This document shows positions 1 through 7,900 of a stretch of DNA of 20,051 nucleotides, piece after piece. The DNA comes from DAOVRL01 sp964459805 (GTDB lineage: Bacteria > Planctomycetota > Phycisphaerae > Sedimentisphaerales > Anaerobacaceae), in contig CAYWOD010000043.1 of assembly GCA_964459805.1 (NCBI GenBank), positions 1 to 20,051 of the forward strand, read 5' to 3'. Numbering within the stretch: position 1 is the first letter of the stretch; each line of letters begins with the position of its first letter. Made by a program: the position numbers and the translations under genes. Below the pieces are notes generated by a model. It did no database searches and had not been told where the DNA came from. It worked only from the letters and a program-made list of their open reading frames with translations.

Positions 1-1
1 T

Positions 2-15
2 AAGGCGCCAGCCTT
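2..15 (-). terminator. Possible weak hairpin downstream of the efflux operon
   Basis: A 5-bp inverted repeat (AAGGC-GCCA-GCCTT) lies about 35 bases beyond the stop codon of the RND permease gene, at the very edge of the window. On the plus strand only a short T run follows. On the minus strand the bases after the hairpin are outside the window, so a U-tract cannot be checked. The stem is short, so this is only a candidate transcription end for the four-gene operon. Confidence 0.22.
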
Positions 16-49
16 TTATCTAACCCTCTTTGGTTCCGGCTCGTCCGGG

Positions 50-3000
50 TTAGGTATTTGCTTTTTTGCTTTTTCGCGTAAACAAATCGTATAGAATCGG
101 GATTACAATCAGAGCCAGCACACCGGACACCAGGATACCGCCTGCCGAGGCAATACCGACCCCGTTGCGCATTTCCGCCCCGATACCTCTGCCGAACGCC
201 AGCGGAAGCATACCGAGGACCGCAGCCAGCGTAATCATCACAATAGGACGAAACCGCTCGCACGCCGCAGTGATCATAGCCTTGTGACGCGGGATGCCCT
301 CGGCAACGTGTACATTGAGCTGGTCCATAATCAAAATGGCGTTATTTACGACAATCCCGATCATCATGACGATGCCCATCAAGACGAACATGGAGAGCCT
401 CTCTCCCGTGAGGGCCAGTGCCCAGAAGACACCTATCAGCGCTAATGAAAGCGTTACAAGAATGAGCCACGGCTGCTTGAACGATTCGAGAATAGCAGCA
501 AGTGTGAGAATGACCAGTATGATTGCCACAATACCGGCCTCTGCAAATTCTACCTGGGCTTCCTTCATCACTTCAGTTGCCCCAGCAAAAAAATACTCAT
601 ACCCAGGCGGCAGATTACCCTTTTCGTCCACAGCACGGCTTAGCTCGTCAACAGCAGTGCCCAATGGCTTTTTGCTTTCAATATTTGCAAGTAGCTTGGA
701 TATGCGGCGTTTATCTTTCCGTGTGATCTGGACAGGAGCAAGTCTTTCCTCCACTTCCCCAAGGTTCGTTAGAAGCAAAGGATGCCCCGGCGCTCCAGGG
801 AAAAGGAACTCCTGGACTTGACTTTTGCCTTCTTCTTCAATCAACTCGACCACAATATCGTAATTACGTGCCCCCTTTTTGAATACACCTGCCTCCAGAC
901 CCTCCAGATTAGCACGCAGGGCGACTCCAAGGCCGATAGCCGGAAAACCAAGATCAGCAAGAACTGCACGTTGAGGACGAATGCGCAGTTCCGGCTTGCC
1001 GATTCGAACGCTTGTGTCCGAATCCAAGAATCCATCTATTTGGCTGACAAAATCCTGGCTCTTTATTGCGAGTTGATCCAGAGTGTTAAGCTCATCGCCT
1101 GAGATTTCGAACTCTATATCTGATGTCAGGCCACCAATTATCTTGGGCATACTGACAGTTACGATACATTCGGGGTAATCAGCTAAGCGTTTACGCACTT
1201 CTGCTTGCAGGGCATCGATTGTCAACTCTCGCTCATCACGCTCAGAGAATTTCAACAGAATCTGGGCCAGGTAAACTCCTTCCGATGACTGCCCGATAAC
1301 CCCTTCCACCTTACCAATGGTGGTTAGCATACGTTTCAACTCAGGTAAGTCTTTGACTCTGTCCTCCACTTGCTGTACGCGAAGTTGGGTCTGTTTCAGA
1401 CCGTATCGTGTCGGGTATTCCAGCTTAATGGCAATCTGGCCCTTATCGGGATCGGTGAAGAAGCCAAAGCCCACTTTCTTCGCCAATGATAACGAGTGGA
1501 CAAATACAACCACGACCGTGAGCAATATCAATATGGCAGCGAGTCGGTGCTTCTCATTGAATGCAAGGACTCCACGATAGCCGTCGCAAATCCGGTCAAA
1601 TATGGTGTTCCACCCACGCTCCATTTTGGCCAGCAAAGAGGAGGAATTGGCTTTCTTTGGTTTGAGCAGTATGGAGCAGAGCATTGGAGTCAATGTAAAG
1701 GATATGAACAGCGAGACCACTGTCATGATAATCATCGTTAACGCCAGAGGCTTCATGAACACCCCTATCAGGCTGCCCATCATGGCAATGGGGAAAAGGA
1801 CGACCACGTTTGTGCCTACACTGGCCAAGATCGGATCGAATATTTCGCTGGTCCCCAGACGGGCAGACTCTTTGACATTTCCCGTCAGATCGACTCTTTT
1901 CACGATGGCTTCCATGACAACAATAGAGTTCATTACGAGGATTCCGACGGACATTCCAATTGCTATCAGGGTGGATGTGTTAAGTGTGTACTCCAGGAAT
2001 TGCATAAAGAACAGGCCAATGACAATAGTCAGGGGCATTGTAATCGCAACAATCAGTGTAGCTCGGAAGTTATAGAGGAAGAAGAAAAGAACGAGGGCTG
2101 TTAACGCGATACCCTGTCCTACATTAATCCAGGCACTTTGAACAGTAGCCTCGATAAATCGACCATCATCATCCACCCAAACCAGTTCCATGCCTCCGGG
2201 CAATTCTCGATCGAGCTTTGCCATGGCCTCTCTGACGTTGCTAACGACCCGTACGGCGTTAGCTTCAGCCTTCTTGACAATCTTTATTGCGATGCAATCG
2301 CGACCATCAACACTTGCCTTCTGGCGAAGCTCTTCTGTCGTCATCTCAACATGGCCAACATCACGAATGTAACATCGCTGACCATTATTATTGACGATCT
2401 CAAGGCTGGCTATGTCCTCAATATTCTCATACTCGGCATCGAGCTTTACCGAATACTCTGTCCCCCTATCTATGATACGCCCCGAAGGAATTGTCCCGAT
2501 TCCCTGTTGAATAGCCTGCACGACATGCATACTCGACAGCCCTCTTGCCGCTAACTTCCGTCTGTCAAGCATTACATGGACCTCTCTCTCAGCACCGCCA
2601 ATCAACTCAACGTCAGCCACACCAGAAATGACGGTAACACGATCCCGTAGTGTATTGTCAGCATAATCATATAACTCATCGATGGACACATCTCCGGTTA
2701 GAGCAAGGCTGATAATAGGCATAGCATTTATGTCGAACTTCATGATCTTCGGGTCTTCTGTGCCCACCGGAAAATCTCCCCTGATGAGGTCAAGTTTCTC
2801 ACGCACGTCTGTGGCGGCTATATCTACGTTTACACCTAAATTAAACTCAAGTAACGTTTGGCAGATGTTTTCCATGCAGGATGAAGTGACATGTTTGAGA
2901 CCGTCAATCGTGACAACTTGGTCTTCAATGCGTTTTGCGATGTCCGTCTCGATCTGTTCAGGGCTGGCTCCAGGGTAAATCGTGACAACAGTGATAAAGG

Positions 3001-3127
3001 GCAGATCCATCTTCGGCATCAGTTCAAGGCCCATCTTACGGTAGGAATTCAATCCGAGAAGAGTCAGGCCGATGATCAGGCAGCTCATTGCGATCGGTCT
3101 TCGGATGGATGCATCGGACAAAAACAT
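50..3127 (-). CDS. RND efflux permease (AcrB/HAE1-like inner-membrane pump)
   Basis: This is a 1025-residue inner-membrane transporter that should trimerise and pass substrates into the adaptor and outer-membrane channel encoded just upstream. The layout is classic: an N-terminal TM helix (about 12-30), a first periplasmic porter region, a TM2-6 block (about 335-490), a second porter region and a C-terminal TM block (about 865-1015). Length matches the family (about 1030). The ORF can open at GTG 3130, but ATG 3127 is preferred: AAGGAG sits 8 bases upstream and the ATG overlaps the adaptor stop as TGATG. It is the last gene of the operon. The TM4 Asp-Asp pair of AcrB (D407/D408) aligns with Met399-Asn400 (VMNSIVVME), and the TM10 Lys (K940) aligns with Asn928 (VVNNAILIMD). 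The usual proton-relay charges therefore seem absent. The substrate cannot be told from sequence; a drug/solvent or lipid-like substrate is possible. The family call is secure. Confidence 0.95.
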   Translation of the reverse strand: MFLSDASIRRPIAMSCLIIGLTLLGLNSYRKMGLELMPKMDLPFITVVTIYPGASPEQIETDIAKRIEDQVVTIDGLKHVTSSCMENICQTLLEFNLGVNVDIAATDVREKLDLIRGDFPVGTEDPKIMKFDINAMPIISLALTGDVSIDELYDYADNTLRDRVTVISGVADVELIGGAEREVHVMLDRRKLAARGLSSMHVVQAIQQGIGTIPSGRIIDRGTEYSVKLDAEYENIEDIASLEIVNNNGQRCYIRDVGHVEMTTEELRQKASVDGRDCIAIKIVKKAEANAVRVVSNVREAMAKLDRELPGGMELVWVDDDGRFIEATVQSAWINVGQGIALTALVLFFFLYNFRATLIVAITMPLTIVIGLFFMQFLEYTLNTSTLIAIGMSVGILVMNSIVVMEAIVKRVDLTGNVKESARLGTSEIFDPILASVGTNVVVLFPIAMMGSLIGVFMKPLALTMIIMTVVSLFISFTLTPMLCSILLKPKKANSSSLLAKMERGWNTIFDRICDGYRGVLAFNEKHRLAAILILLTVVVVFVHSLSLAKKVGFGFFTDPDKGQIAIKLEYPTRYGLKQTQLRVQQVEDRVKDLPELKRMLTTIGKVEGVIGQSSEGVYLAQILLKFSERDERELTIDALQAEVRKRLADYPECIVTVSMPKIIGGLTSDIEFEISGDELNTLDQLAIKSQDFVSQIDGFLDSDTSVRIGKPELRIRPQRAVLADLGFPAIGLGVALRANLEGLEAGVFKKGARNYDIVVELIEEEGKSQVQEFLFPGAPGHPLLLTNLGEVEERLAPVQITRKDKRRISKLLANIESKKPLGTAVDELSRAVDEKGNLPPGYEYFFAGATEVMKEAQVEFAEAGIVAIILVILTLAAILESFKQPWLILVTLSLALIGVFWALALTGERLSMFVLMGIVMMIGIVVNNAILIMDQLNVHVAEGIPRHKAMITAACERFRPIVMITLAAVLGMLPLAFGRGIGAEMRNGVGIASAGGILVSGVLALIVIPILYDLFTRKSKKANT

Positions 3128-4368
3128 CACTTCTGCTCCTTCTGCAGGGCGACGTGAGTACCCTCTTCAATCATGTACTGGCCCATGGTCACAACCGGTG
3201 TCTCTTTCGTCAGGTCGCCTTCGCGAATTTCGGTCCAGCCGCCCGTTTCGAGGGCCGGCTTAACTGTGATCTGACGTGAGACATTGTCTTTTACAACAAA
3301 GACAACGGGCCGACCGCCGCGCTCCTGAATCGCCGCCGACGGCACGCCCAAACCTTCGCGGCCCTCAAGCACAACGGCAATTTGGGCCATTGCACCAGGG
3401 ACGAGACCTTCCGGCTGATTCGTCAAGATGCACTTGACCTCGAATGTGCGCAGCTTCTCGTTGATCGTCGGGCTCTTATATGTGATAGAGTGCCTGCCAA
3501 GGTCGATCCCACCGACCTGAATCTTCATCTGCGTTTGACCGGGGATCACGGAACAGTAGTATTGGGCCGGCAGGAACGCTGCCACTTCCACGACTGAGGT
3601 GTCGTCGATCCGGAGCACCGGCTGACCGCGACTGCCCATCTCCCCGGGTTCGAGAAGCCGCCGGCTCACCTTGCCGCTGACGGGGGCGTAAATAGTCGCG
3701 TCGGCAAGGTCTTTATTGGCAATGGCCAGCATCGCTTTGGCCTGGTCCTCCTGTGCGGCAGTCAGATCCACCTGGGCCGCAGCCAGCTTCTCAGCGGCTA
3801 CCATCTGTTGATACCGCGACTGCTGCTGCTCAAAGGCATCCGCCGTAACCGCCTGCTTCTGCTCATACAGGCGCGTGAAGCGATCATAGTCAAGCTTCGC
3901 TTTCCGAAGATCAGCCCTGATCTTCTCGAGATTGGCGACCGCCTCGCGCTTGGCACACCGGGCAACCGTCAGACTATGACGCCCGATCTCAACGTTTTCT
4001 TCGAGCTTAACCGCATCTGTTCGAAAGAGCCTTGTCTCTTTCGCGACGACCGTATCACCTTCATCGACGAAAACAGCCTCAATGGTCCCCCCTATCCGCG
4101 GTGAGACCATCGCAAAATTCTTCGCCTCAACATTCCCCTGCAGTACCAGAGTTCGTTCGAAGTGCCGAACCTCCGGCCGCGTAACCACCACCGGCACCCG
4201 CCGTTGCTCGCTTGGCTGACCAGCACCGGATGCCTCCTGACCGCTGACGTGTCTGTAAACACCATAGCCGCCCGCCCCGATGAGGATAATGACCGCCAGC
4301 CCGATAAGAAATCCGACTATCGCTCGGTGTGTTGCCGGTTTGCCGTTTTGCTTGGAATTAGCCTTCAT
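3127..4368 (-). CDS. RND efflux periplasmic adaptor (membrane fusion protein, HlyD/AcrA-like)
   Basis: This is a 413-residue adaptor that links the RND permease to the outer-membrane factor across the periplasm. A short basic N-terminus is followed by one hydrophobic segment (about 17-38), an inner-membrane anchor or uncleaved signal. Next come a barrel-sandwich/lipoyl half (about 75-105, with GGTIEAVFVDEGDTV), an alpha-helical coiled-coil hairpin rich in Ala, Gln, Glu and Lys (about 110-200), the second lipoyl half (ATIYAPVSGKV) and the beta-barrel/membrane-proximal domains. The ORF can be extended to a TTG at 4383. ATG 4368 is preferred because GAGGA lies 8 bases before it and the overlap with the upstream gene shrinks to 11 bases (ATGAAGGCTAA). 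The stop overlaps the permease start, which indicates translational coupling. The family call is firm. Confidence 0.94.
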   Translation of the reverse strand: MKANSKQNGKPATHRAIVGFLIGLAVIILIGAGGYGVYRHVSGQEASGAGQPSEQRRVPVVVTRPEVRHFERTLVLQGNVEAKNFAMVSPRIGGTIEAVFVDEGDTVVAKETRLFRTDAVKLEENVEIGRHSLTVARCAKREAVANLEKIRADLRKAKLDYDRFTRLYEQKQAVTADAFEQQQSRYQQMVAAEKLAAAQVDLTAAQEDQAKAMLAIANKDLADATIYAPVSGKVSRRLLEPGEMGSRGQPVLRIDDTSVVEVAAFLPAQYYCSVIPGQTQMKIQVGGIDLGRHSITYKSPTINEKLRTFEVKCILTNQPEGLVPGAMAQIAVVLEGREGLGVPSAAIQERGGRPVVFVVKDNVSRQITVKPALETGGWTEIREGDLTKETPVVTMGQYMIEEGTHVALQKEQK

Positions 4369-5758
4369 TCGCTGCGTCCTCAAAATCGGTTCTCGTTTTC
4401 CCCATGGCGTTCAACAGCGTGGCGATAGCCAGTTGGCGCTGGAATTTCGAGTTGATTCTCAACATCTGCGCCTGGTCTTTCTCGGCCAGCACCGATAGCA
4501 GATCGGGTGCGTCCACCAGGCCCTCCCGCCACTGGTGATAGACTTGATCGTACTTACCGCTGGAGGTGCTGAAGTTGCTTTGAGCTATTGCGATTGAGTC
4601 TTCGGCCAGTTGATAGTTTTGATGGGCCCGGAGGACCTCCAGCATTAGCCTCAGGGTCGCCTGTTCCCGCTCAAGTGCGGCCTTCTTGACATTTTCCTTG
4701 GCCGCATCGTACTCATAGACGTTGGCAAAGCCGTTGAACACGGTCAGCACGCCCGACAGACCCGTCTTCCAGTAGCTGGAGTACTTCTGAAATGCATCGC
4801 TCGTATTAACGCGGTTGGCAAAGCCCATGAGGGACGGAACAAAGTTGGCCAAAGCGATCCTTACCTTCTCTTGCTCGATAGCGACCTGCCGGTCCGCGAT
4901 GCGAAGCTGGGGATGATCCAGCAGGGCCTCGGCGATCAGGTCCTCCAGTGTGCCTTGCGGCAGCTCCAAGGGCTCGGTGGCCTCCAGGTTGACGCCGCCC
5001 AGCGGGGAAAGTCCCATGGCCGTCAGTAATTGTCCCTGGGTCTCTTCCAGAAGCTGCCGGACGCGCTTCCGCTGCAGTTGCTGCATTTGCACGTTCACCC
5101 GGGCTTGGTCGCTCTGCCATTCAAAGACAAGCCCTTCAGCCTGATAGGCCTCCAATTGCCTGGTCAGAGCTTCGGCCGCACGGATCCGGCTGTCCAACAC
5201 CATCTCGATTTCCTCAAGACCCAGGCAGTAGTAGTAATACGTAGTAACCTGTAAAATGACCATCTGGCGTGTATAGTCGGCTGCAAGCTCGGCAATCTCC
5301 TCGCCGCGCCGGTGCATGGAATACATCAACCACGTGGACGGTTTGAAGACCGACATCTGAATCTGCCAAGTGACCTCACGAATCCGTTCATCGTGCATCG
5401 GCTGGGAGCCGGAGCTGGTGACCATTTGGGGCTGAGGATCCCAGCGCGTGTAGTCGTAGTTGAGATTCACCTTCGGCAGAAAGTATGAGAAGGCCACCTT
5501 CCTATCCAGTTTTGCTATCCGCCGCTGTACTTCGGCGACTCGGACATCGAGGTTGTTTTCCAATGCTATTCTTATACAGTCCTCCAGGCCCAACTGTTTT
5601 TTGGCAGATAGCGCGCTCTCGGTTGTCCGGTCGAGCTTCTGTCGGTAGCTCTCTGCGTGTTCTTGCCGGACCTTTTGACCGTCGAAGCTGTTACAGCCCG
5701 TCGGTATCAATATGGCGAGTGAACTAAGAAAGATGCTTGTGATCGTCTTGGTGGTCAT
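4358..5758 (-). CDS. TolC/OprM-like outer membrane efflux protein, probable lipoprotein
   Basis: This is a 466-residue outer-membrane factor forming the exit duct of the tripartite pump. The N-terminal signal is hydrophobic (about 4-20) and ends in P-T-G-Cys22. That resembles a lipobox, but Pro at -3 is unusual, so lipidation is likely rather than certain. Two OEP repeats follow, each with long helices (for example LEDCIRIALENNLDVRVAE near 59-77 and a second repeat from about 285) and short beta segments. Length fits the family. The start is ATG 5758, with AGGGG about 8 bases upstream, overlapping the TetR stop by four bases (ATGA). The 3' end overlaps the adaptor gene. Gene order (regulator, outer-membrane factor, adaptor, pump) and overlaps support one transcript. 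Confidence 0.92.
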   Translation of the reverse strand: MTTKTITSIFLSSLAILIPTGCNSFDGQKVRQEHAESYRQKLDRTTESALSAKKQLGLEDCIRIALENNLDVRVAEVQRRIAKLDRKVAFSYFLPKVNLNYDYTRWDPQPQMVTSSGSQPMHDERIREVTWQIQMSVFKPSTWLMYSMHRRGEEIAELAADYTRQMVILQVTTYYYYCLGLEEIEMVLDSRIRAAEALTRQLEAYQAEGLVFEWQSDQARVNVQMQQLQRKRVRQLLEETQGQLLTAMGLSPLGGVNLEATEPLELPQGTLEDLIAEALLDHPQLRIADRQVAIEQEKVRIALANFVPSLMGFANRVNTSDAFQKYSSYWKTGLSGVLTVFNGFANVYEYDAAKENVKKAALEREQATLRLMLEVLRAHQNYQLAEDSIAIAQSNFSTSSGKYDQVYHQWREGLVDAPDLLSVLAEKDQAQMLRINSKFQRQLAIATLLNAMGKTRTDFEDAANEG

Positions 5759-6375
5759 TCTGTTGTCCCCTTTGGCAGCAGCAATCCATCAAGAAACAAC
5801 CGCTCAACCTTGGCGAACGTCTCGGTCACCTCGTTTCTGTCAAAACGGCCGGCTATCTCAAAGCCGAGCGTCCTCATCAGCGAAACGATGGCCTTGGCAG
5901 TGATAAGCGGATCCACGCGGCGAAATATGCCTTTCTCGATCCCCGACGCGACGAGTTGTGCCAGTTTCGCATTCACAACCGAATCGAAATCATCGCTCGC
6001 ACTGACCCTGGAAGGCCTGGCTTCCCTCAGCCCCACCTCAGAGACGTACAGCCGGATGAACTCCGCGTGTTCGGCCAGGATTTTGGGGTGAAGGCGAATG
6101 AGCCTTGCCAAACGCTCGCGCTCGCTGCCCGGTCCATCCAGAACCGCCAGCAGATCGGCAATAATCCTCTGTGCGCAACTCTCTGCCATTTCCTCAAACA
6201 AGGCGTCTTTGCTGTCGAAGAAGTTGTAGAGAGTGCCCACCGCAAATTCCGACGCCTCGGCTATTTGCTGCATAGACACATTGTGAAAACCTTTCCTTGA
6301 AAAAAGCATCAGGGCAACTTCCAAAATGTCCTCTTTATGCCGCAGCCTTTCTCTTTCTCTTCTTGTCAGTCGCAT
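5755..6375 (-). CDS. TetR/AcrR family transcriptional regulator of the efflux operon
   Basis: This is a 206-residue one-component repressor-type regulator. The N-terminal helix-turn-helix spans about residues 12-60 and contains the family signature: ALMLFSRKGFHNVSMQQIAE, a recognition helix around VGTLYNFFDSKDALFEEM. The helical C-terminal ligand/dimerisation domain is unrelated at a glance to well-studied members, so the inducer is unknown. It is the first gene of the efflux operon and overlaps the next gene by four bases. No convincing Shine-Dalgarno precedes ATG 6375; the leader instead holds an inverted repeat. A promoter with a palindrome in its spacer sits about 70-95 bases upstream, consistent with autoregulation. 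Family assignment is firm; direct control of the pump is inferred from position. Confidence 0.93.
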   Translation of the reverse strand: MRLTRRERERLRHKEDILEVALMLFSRKGFHNVSMQQIAEASEFAVGTLYNFFDSKDALFEEMAESCAQRIIADLLAVLDGPGSERERLARLIRLHPKILAEHAEFIRLYVSEVGLREARPSRVSASDDFDSVVNAKLAQLVASGIEKGIFRRVDPLITAKAIVSLMRTLGFEIAGRFDRNEVTETFAKVERLFLDGLLLPKGTTE

Positions 6376-6382
6376 TTCAGCT

Positions 6383-6424
6383 ATATTGAGATCCCTAATC
6401 TGTGCCTGAATAACAGCTCAATAT
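6383..6424 (-). repeat. Inverted repeat in the tetR leader
   Basis: ATATTGAG (6383-6390) is the exact reverse complement of CTCAATAT (6417-6424), with 26 bases between. It lies between the predicted transcription start (about 6435) and the tetR ATG. It could be a second regulator operator or an mRNA stem placed where a ribosome-binding site would be expected. Function is inferred only from position. Confidence 0.4.
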
Positions 6425-6441
6425 CAATAACCACTACTCAT

Positions 6442-6470
6442 ATTATGAATCAAGGTTCACGTTATTGCAA
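6442..6470 (-). promoter_or_regulatory. Predicted sigma70-type promoter of the tetR-efflux operon
   Basis: Read on the minus strand, TTGCAA (6470-6465) and CATAAT (6447-6442) are separated by exactly 17 bases. Each box matches the consensus at four or five positions. The predicted start is near 6435, giving a leader of about 60 bases before tetR ATG. No other promoter-like element is obvious inside the overlapping operon. Confidence 0.6.
6446..6459. promoter_or_regulatory. Candidate TetR operator inside the promoter spacer
   Basis: The 14-bp sequence TGAATCAAGGTTCA has matching half-sites TGAA and TTCA. It occupies most of the spacer between the -35 and -10 boxes of the tetR promoter. A dimeric TetR protein bound there would block RNA polymerase, a common layout for autoregulated TetR-RND operons. 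The palindrome is seen directly; binding is inferred. Confidence 0.45.
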
Positions 6471-6527
6471 GAGATTTCTCACTTTTTTCTCGCGTGGGTA
6501 TTCCTGATTTGCACCACGATACCAAAA

Positions 6528-7463
6528 TCAGTCGTTTCGCTCGGTCCTGATTTGGTCTAAGATTTCTTGTCCGCCGGCGGCTAAGAGCTGCTGTGCGAGG
6601 TGCTCGGCGGAGGCTTTGGCCTGGTTCAGGGGACTGGTCTTCGAGCGTTTGATGAATTTTTTGCCTTCGACGTCAGATATCATTGCATCGATAGCGATAT
6701 TGTCGCCTTGAATCTCGGAATAGACGCCTAATGGTATGCTGCAGCCGCCGTGCAGGGATGCGAGTATGTGGCGTTCGGTCTCGGCGGTGGTTCGAGCGTC
6801 CTTATCGTCGAGCTTTGATACGAGTTCGACCAGTTCGGTATCATCGGTGCGAATCTGCACGGCCAAGGCCCCCTGTGCCGGCGCCGGCAGGAATTCGCGG
6901 GGCGGCAGGATTGCGGAGATCTTCTCGGCCAGGCCCAATCGATTCAGCCCTGCGCAGGCGACGATGGCTGCGTCAACGACGCCGTGGGCGACCTTTGAGA
7001 GCCTTGTTTCGACGTTTCCCCGCAAAGGGACGCATTTCAGGTCGTCTCTGAGCCGACGGACCTGGGCAATTCGCCGCAGGCTGGATGTCCCAACGGTTGC
7101 CCCAGGCGGCAGGTCGGCGATAGAGGCCGCCTGCGATGACGTAATCAGTGCATCGGCGACGGACTCTCTTTTTGGTATCGCCGCGACTACCAGCCCGGCG
7201 GTGTATGCCGTGGGCAGGTCCTTTAGGCTGTGGACGGCCAGGTCCGCCCTGCCGTCGAGGACCGCGTTTTCGACTTCAGAGGTGAAATAGCCCTTAGAAT
7301 CCGACTTACGGAGGAATTCCGACTTGTCGCGGTCGCCCCTGGTCGAGACTTTCACTACGGAGATTTCGAGCCCGCCGTCCAGATACTCGAGCAGGCCGCG
7401 GATATAATTGGATTGCACCAAAGCCAGCTTGCTGCCTCGGCCGACGATCCTGATCGGTTTCAT
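6528..7463 (-). CDS. hemC: Hydroxymethylbilane synthase (porphobilinogen deaminase)
   Basis: This cytosolic enzyme joins four porphobilinogen molecules into hydroxymethylbilane in heme, siroheme and cobalamin biosynthesis. The 311 residues match the usual length of about 310. Visible hallmarks are the N-terminal RGSKLALVQS, the catalytic Asp82 in HSLKDLP, GTSSLRR (126-132), FLPAPAQGALAV (191-202), and Cys241 in HGGCSIPLG, which holds the dipyrromethane cofactor. ATG 7463 has an AAAGGA-type ribosome site. No other heme genes are adjacent. It is transcribed alone in this window: tetR downstream has its own promoter about 65 bases past the hemC stop. A promoter and an unusual repeat precede it. 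Confidence 0.97.
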   Translation of the reverse strand: MKPIRIVGRGSKLALVQSNYIRGLLEYLDGGLEISVVKVSTRGDRDKSEFLRKSDSKGYFTSEVENAVLDGRADLAVHSLKDLPTAYTAGLVVAAIPKRESVADALITSSQAASIADLPPGATVGTSSLRRIAQVRRLRDDLKCVPLRGNVETRLSKVAHGVVDAAIVACAGLNRLGLAEKISAILPPREFLPAPAQGALAVQIRTDDTELVELVSKLDDKDARTTAETERHILASLHGGCSIPLGVYSEIQGDNIAIDAMISDVEGKKFIKRSKTSPLNQAKASAEHLAQQLLAAGGQEILDQIRTERND

Positions 7464-7481
7464 TCTGTCCTTTTCTAACTG

Positions 7482-7514
7482 GACTTTTGCAAAACTCTTG
7501 TTTCCAATTCATAG
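7482..7514 (-). repeat. Dispersed leader element, copy A (upstream of hemC)
   Basis: This 33-bp segment contains the 16-base string GACTTTTGCAAAACTC (plus strand), centred on the perfect palindrome TTTTGCAAAA. The same 16 bases recur at 15487-15502 before the nikR-like gene. Similarity extends on the 3' side of the plus strand (ttccAATTcAT versus tcaaATTgAT) to about 33 bases in all. It falls within the predicted 5' leader of hemC, about 18 bases before the start codon. It could be an operator, a leader RNA element or a genome-wide repeat; function is unknown. Confidence 0.6.
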
Positions 7515-7532
7515 CCTGAGGTTCTTTTGCCA

Positions 7533-7561
7533 ATTGTACAGTGTAACGACAGCAGATTCAA
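7533..7561 (-). promoter_or_regulatory. Predicted hemC promoter
   Basis: On the minus strand TTGAAT (7561-7556) and TACAAT (7538-7533) are 17 bases apart, with TG immediately before the -10 box. The predicted start near 7526 gives a hemC leader of about 60 bases that includes the dispersed repeat element. Confidence 0.5.
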
Positions 7562-7633
7562 ATGACAGAAATGCGAAATTCAAAACCAGCGACAGATTGA
7601 ACAGATTATCGCGGATTCTCGGTGCAAGGGGTC

Positions 7634-7662
7634 TTGACAATCGGCAATGTTTAATCAATAAT
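7634..7662 (+). promoter_or_regulatory. Promoter of tRNA-Leu
   Basis: A perfect -35 box TTGACA (7634-7639) is followed after 17 bases by AATAAT (7657-7662). The expected start (about 7669) is only a few bases before the mature tRNA 5' end, as is typical for tRNA genes. Confidence 0.75.
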
Positions 7663-7673
7663 CGGGCAGAAGA

Positions 7674-7757
7674 GCCGAAGTGGCGGAATTGGCAGACGCG
7701 CGGGATTCAAAATCCCGTCCTGGCAACAGGGTGAGGGTTCGAGTCCCTCCTTCGGCA
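7674..7757 (+). tRNA. tRNA-Leu (anticodon CAA)
   Basis: The full class II cloverleaf can be folded. The acceptor stem GCCGAAG/CTTCGGC has discriminator A, the D arm is AATTGGCAGAC-type, and the anticodon stem CGGGA/TCCCG carries loop TTCAAAA (anticodon CAA at 7708-7710). The extra arm is CCTG-GCAA-CAGG and the T arm is GAGGG-TTCGAGT-CCCTC. CCA is not encoded. It reads UUG codons. The 143 bases from here to the convergent sulfatase stop hold only a short GC hairpin (GGGCG-CTG-CGCCC, about 7789-7801) without a T run. Confidence 0.97.
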
Positions 7758-7900
7758 ATCATCGGCAAGCCTACGGCAAGCTCAGGCGGGGCGCTGCGCC
7801 CTTCGGATTCGCTCAGGAGAGGCTTGAGGCCGGTGCCCGGTGTTTCCAGTTTGAGGGCGTTGGCGAGCAGAACGGCTTTTGCTGTTTTTGCGATGGTGGT

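Noticed and set aside
294..2554. Several long plus-strand frames opposite the RND permease
   Set aside because: They are antisense shadows of a full-length RND gene with clear domain motifs; their products show no recognisable features.
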